Source: Anaspis maculata (Eukaryota; Arthropoda; Insecta; Coleoptera; Scraptiidae). Taken from it: a DNA stretch of 64,000 bases. How positions within the stretch are numbered: the first letter of the stretch is position 1; each line of letters opens with the position of its first letter. The stretch is taken from assembly GCA_949128115.1 (NCBI GenBank), contig OX421966.1, positions 3,100,001 through 3,164,000 of the forward strand. The letters run 5' to 3'. Made by a program: the position numbers and the translations under genes. Shown here one piece after another: positions 62,001 through 64,000 of the stretch. Under the pieces are notes generated by a model. That model was given only the letters and a program-made list of their open reading frames with translations, was not told where the DNA came from and did no database searches.

Positions 62001-64000
62001 CTATATTTGTGTTCGTTCGTCAGATGTTGCGTTTGGAACAAGTTGCTGCCAACATCAAAAGTGGTGACCGATCTTTTCAAAAGACACGTGGGTTGAAGCC
62101 TGAAGTCACGTGGGTTGAAGGCTGGAGTCACGTGGGTTGAAACCTGAACTTTTTGGATAACAATTGTGTCTTTTTTTCTATATTTGTGTTCGTTCGTCAG
62201 ATGTTGCGTTTGGAAAGAGTAGCTGCCAACTTCAAAAGTGGTGATCGATCGTTTTCAAAGTCACGTGGGTTGAAGCCTGAAGTCACGTGAGTTGAAGCCT
62301 GAAGTCACGTGGGTTGAAGGCTGGAGTCACGTGGGTTGAAACCTGAACTTTTTGGATAACAATTGTGTCTTTTTTTCTATATTTGTGTTCGTTCGTCAGA
62401 TGTTGCGTTTGGAACAAGTAGCTGTCAACTTCAAAAGTGGTGACCGATCGTTTTTCAAGTCACGTGGGTTGAAGCCTAGAGTCACGTGGGTTGAAGCCTA
62501 AAGTCACGTGGGTTGAAGCCTGAATTTCTTTAATACTAAATATGTCTTTAGTTTTTCGATATTCGTGTTCTTCCGTCAGATATTGCGTTTGGAACAAGTA
62601 GCTGCCAACTTCAAAAGTGGTGACCGATCGTTTTCAAAGTCACGTGGGTTGAAGCCTGAAGTCACGTGGGTTGAAGCCGGAATTTTTTCAATAACAAATA
62701 TGTCTTCAGTTTTTCGATGTTCGTGTTCTTCCGTCAGATATTGCGTTTGGAACAAGTAGCTGCCAACTTCAAAAGTGGTGACCGATCGTTTTGAAAGTCA
62801 CGTTGGTTGAAGTCTGGAGTCACGTGAGTTGAAGCCTGAGGTCACGTGGGTTGAAGCCTGAATTTCTTTAATACTAAATATGTCTTTAGGTTTTCGATAT
62901 TCGTGTTCTTCCGTCAGATATTGCGTTTGGAACAAGTAGCTGCCAACTTCAAAAGTGGTGACCGATCGTTTTCAAAGTCACGTGGGTTGAAGCCAGGAGT
63001 CACGTGGGTTGAAGCCTGAAGTCACATGGGTTGAAGCCTGAAGTCACGTGGGTTGAAGCCTGAATTTTTTCGATAACAAATATGTCTTTAGTTTTTCGAT
63101 ATTCGTGTTCTTCCGTCAGATATTGCGTTTGGAACAAGTAGCTGCCAACTTCAAAAGTGGTGACCGATCGTTTTCAAAGTCACGTGGGTTGAAGCCAGAA
63201 GTCACGTGGGTTGAAGCCTGAAGTCACGTGGGTTGAAGCCTAAAGTCACGTGGGTTGAAGCCTGAATTTTTTCGATAACAAATATGTCTTTAGTTTTTCG
63301 ATATTCGTGTTCTTCCGTCAGATATTGCGTTTGGAACAAGTAGCTGCCAACTTCAAAAGTGGTGACCGATCGTTTTCAAAGTCACGTGGGTTGAAGCCAG
63401 GAGTCACGTGGGTTGAAGCCTGAAGTCACGTGGGTTGAAGCCTGAAGTCACGTGGGTTGAAGCCTGAATTTTTTCGATAACAAATATGTCTTTAGTTTTT
63501 CGATATTCGTGTTCTTCCGTCAGATATTGCGTTTGGAACAAGTAGCTGCCAACTTCAAAAGTGGTGACCGATCGTTTTCAAAGTCACGTGGGTTGAAGCC
63601 AGAAGTCACGTGGGTTGAAGCCTGAAGTCACGTGGGTTGAAGCCTAAAGTCACGTGGGTTGAAGCCTGAATTTTTTCGATAACAAATATGTCTTTAGTTT
63701 TTCGATATTCGTGTTCTTCCGTCAGATATTGCGTTTGGAACAAGTAGCTGCCAACTTCAAAAGTGGTGACCGATCGTTTCAAAAGTCACGTGGGTTGAAG
63801 CCTGAAGTCACGTGAGTTGAAGCCTGAAGTCACGTGGGTTGGAGCCTGGAGTCACGTGGGTTAAAACCTGAACTTTTTGGATAACAATTGTGTCTTTTTT
63901 TCTATATTTGTGTTTGTTCGTCAAATGTTGCGTTTGGAACAAGTAGCTGCCAACTTCAAAAGTGGTGACCGATCGTTTTGAAAGTCACGTGGGTTGAAGC
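59023..64000 (+). repeat. 4,978-bp block near-identical to 17,611-22,588
   Basis: Matches 17,611-22,588 at an offset of 41,412 bp up to the last base of the window, so the true match may be longer. It contains both the GTTTTTTTTTTTC variant (59,662) and the CACATG variant (63,025 versus 21,613). One substitution was found by eye, 22,045 C versus 63,457 T. The match starts after a G/A mismatch at 17,610/59,022. Confidence 0.9.

Larger units (their letters stand above)
30935..64000 (+). repeat. Satellite array, right arm
   Basis: The same satellite resumes directly after the LINE tail, in the same orientation, and runs to the last base of the window. It is a mosaic of class B monomers with interspersed multi-monomer class A cassettes. 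Many segments are near-identical to others several kb to 41 kb away. No gene, RNA gene or second transposon was seen. The array is truncated by the window edge, so its full length is unknown. Confidence 0.97.

Noticed and set aside
1..64000. CENP-B box
   Set aside because: I looked for TTCGNNNNANNCGGG in the core, including at the TTCGTTCGTCAG stretch, and the required A and CGGG positions are not met on the strands I read.
1..64000. tRNA, rRNA or other RNA genes
   Set aside because: No cloverleaf-like or rRNA-like sequence was seen in the satellite or the LINE; the only non-repetitive DNA is the LINE itself.

Overview
The window is almost entirely one giant satellite-DNA array, interrupted by a single non-LTR (LINE-type) retrotransposon at about 27,395-30,934. 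This is eukaryotic, heterochromatin-like DNA. The only recognisable proteins are the two ORFs of an APE-endonuclease/reverse-transcriptase LINE of the CR1/L2/Jockey superfamily, which points to an animal genome, most likely an invertebrate such as an arthropod. The host assignment is inference. Both window ends lie inside the array, so no unique flank is visible.

Satellite architecture. About 60.4 kb is made of roughly 300 head-to-tail monomers, all in the same orientation. Each monomer has two parts: (i) a 111-114 bp core that ends in a nearly invariant stretch containing GTGGTGACCGATCG, and (ii) a short tandem array of 2-7 copies of a 22-bp subrepeat that starts GTCACGTGGG and ends GCCTGAA. 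Monomer length is therefore core + 22n (177, 199 and 202 bp are common). Nearly every subrepeat carries the palindrome CACGTG, on the order of 1,000 copies in the window. Two core classes exist. Class A has GGATAACAATTGTG and TTCGTTCGTCAGATGTTGCG; class B has GATAACAAATATG and TTCTTCCGTCAGATATTGCG. They differ in the left half of the core and are nearly the same in the right half.

Layout. 1-9,510 is class A only. 9,510-12,731 is mixed and ends in a run of 202-bp B monomers. 12,732-20,244 is a near-perfect second copy of 5,219-12,731 (7,513-bp tandem duplication). 20,245-27,394 is a mosaic of shorter duplications (2,100 and 979 bp). 27,395-30,934 is the LINE. 30,935-38,045 is class B only. 38,046-50,335 is mixed A/B, with duplications at offsets 4,979, 5,699 and 1,115 bp. 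50,336-56,935 is class B only and includes a freshly homogenised 202-bp run. 56,936-64,000 is mixed, and its last 4,978 bp repeat 17,611-22,588 with few changes.

The LINE is truncated at its 5' end inside ORF1, keeps an uninterrupted 978-codon EN+RT ORF2, and ends in a short 3' UTR, AATAAA and a (CTTTA)n tail. Four uninterrupted paralogues of its target in the same window show that it inserted without a visible target-site duplication. The many short ORFs in the satellite are by-products of its periodicity and are not annotated as genes. I found no tRNA, rRNA, CRISPR or host gene.
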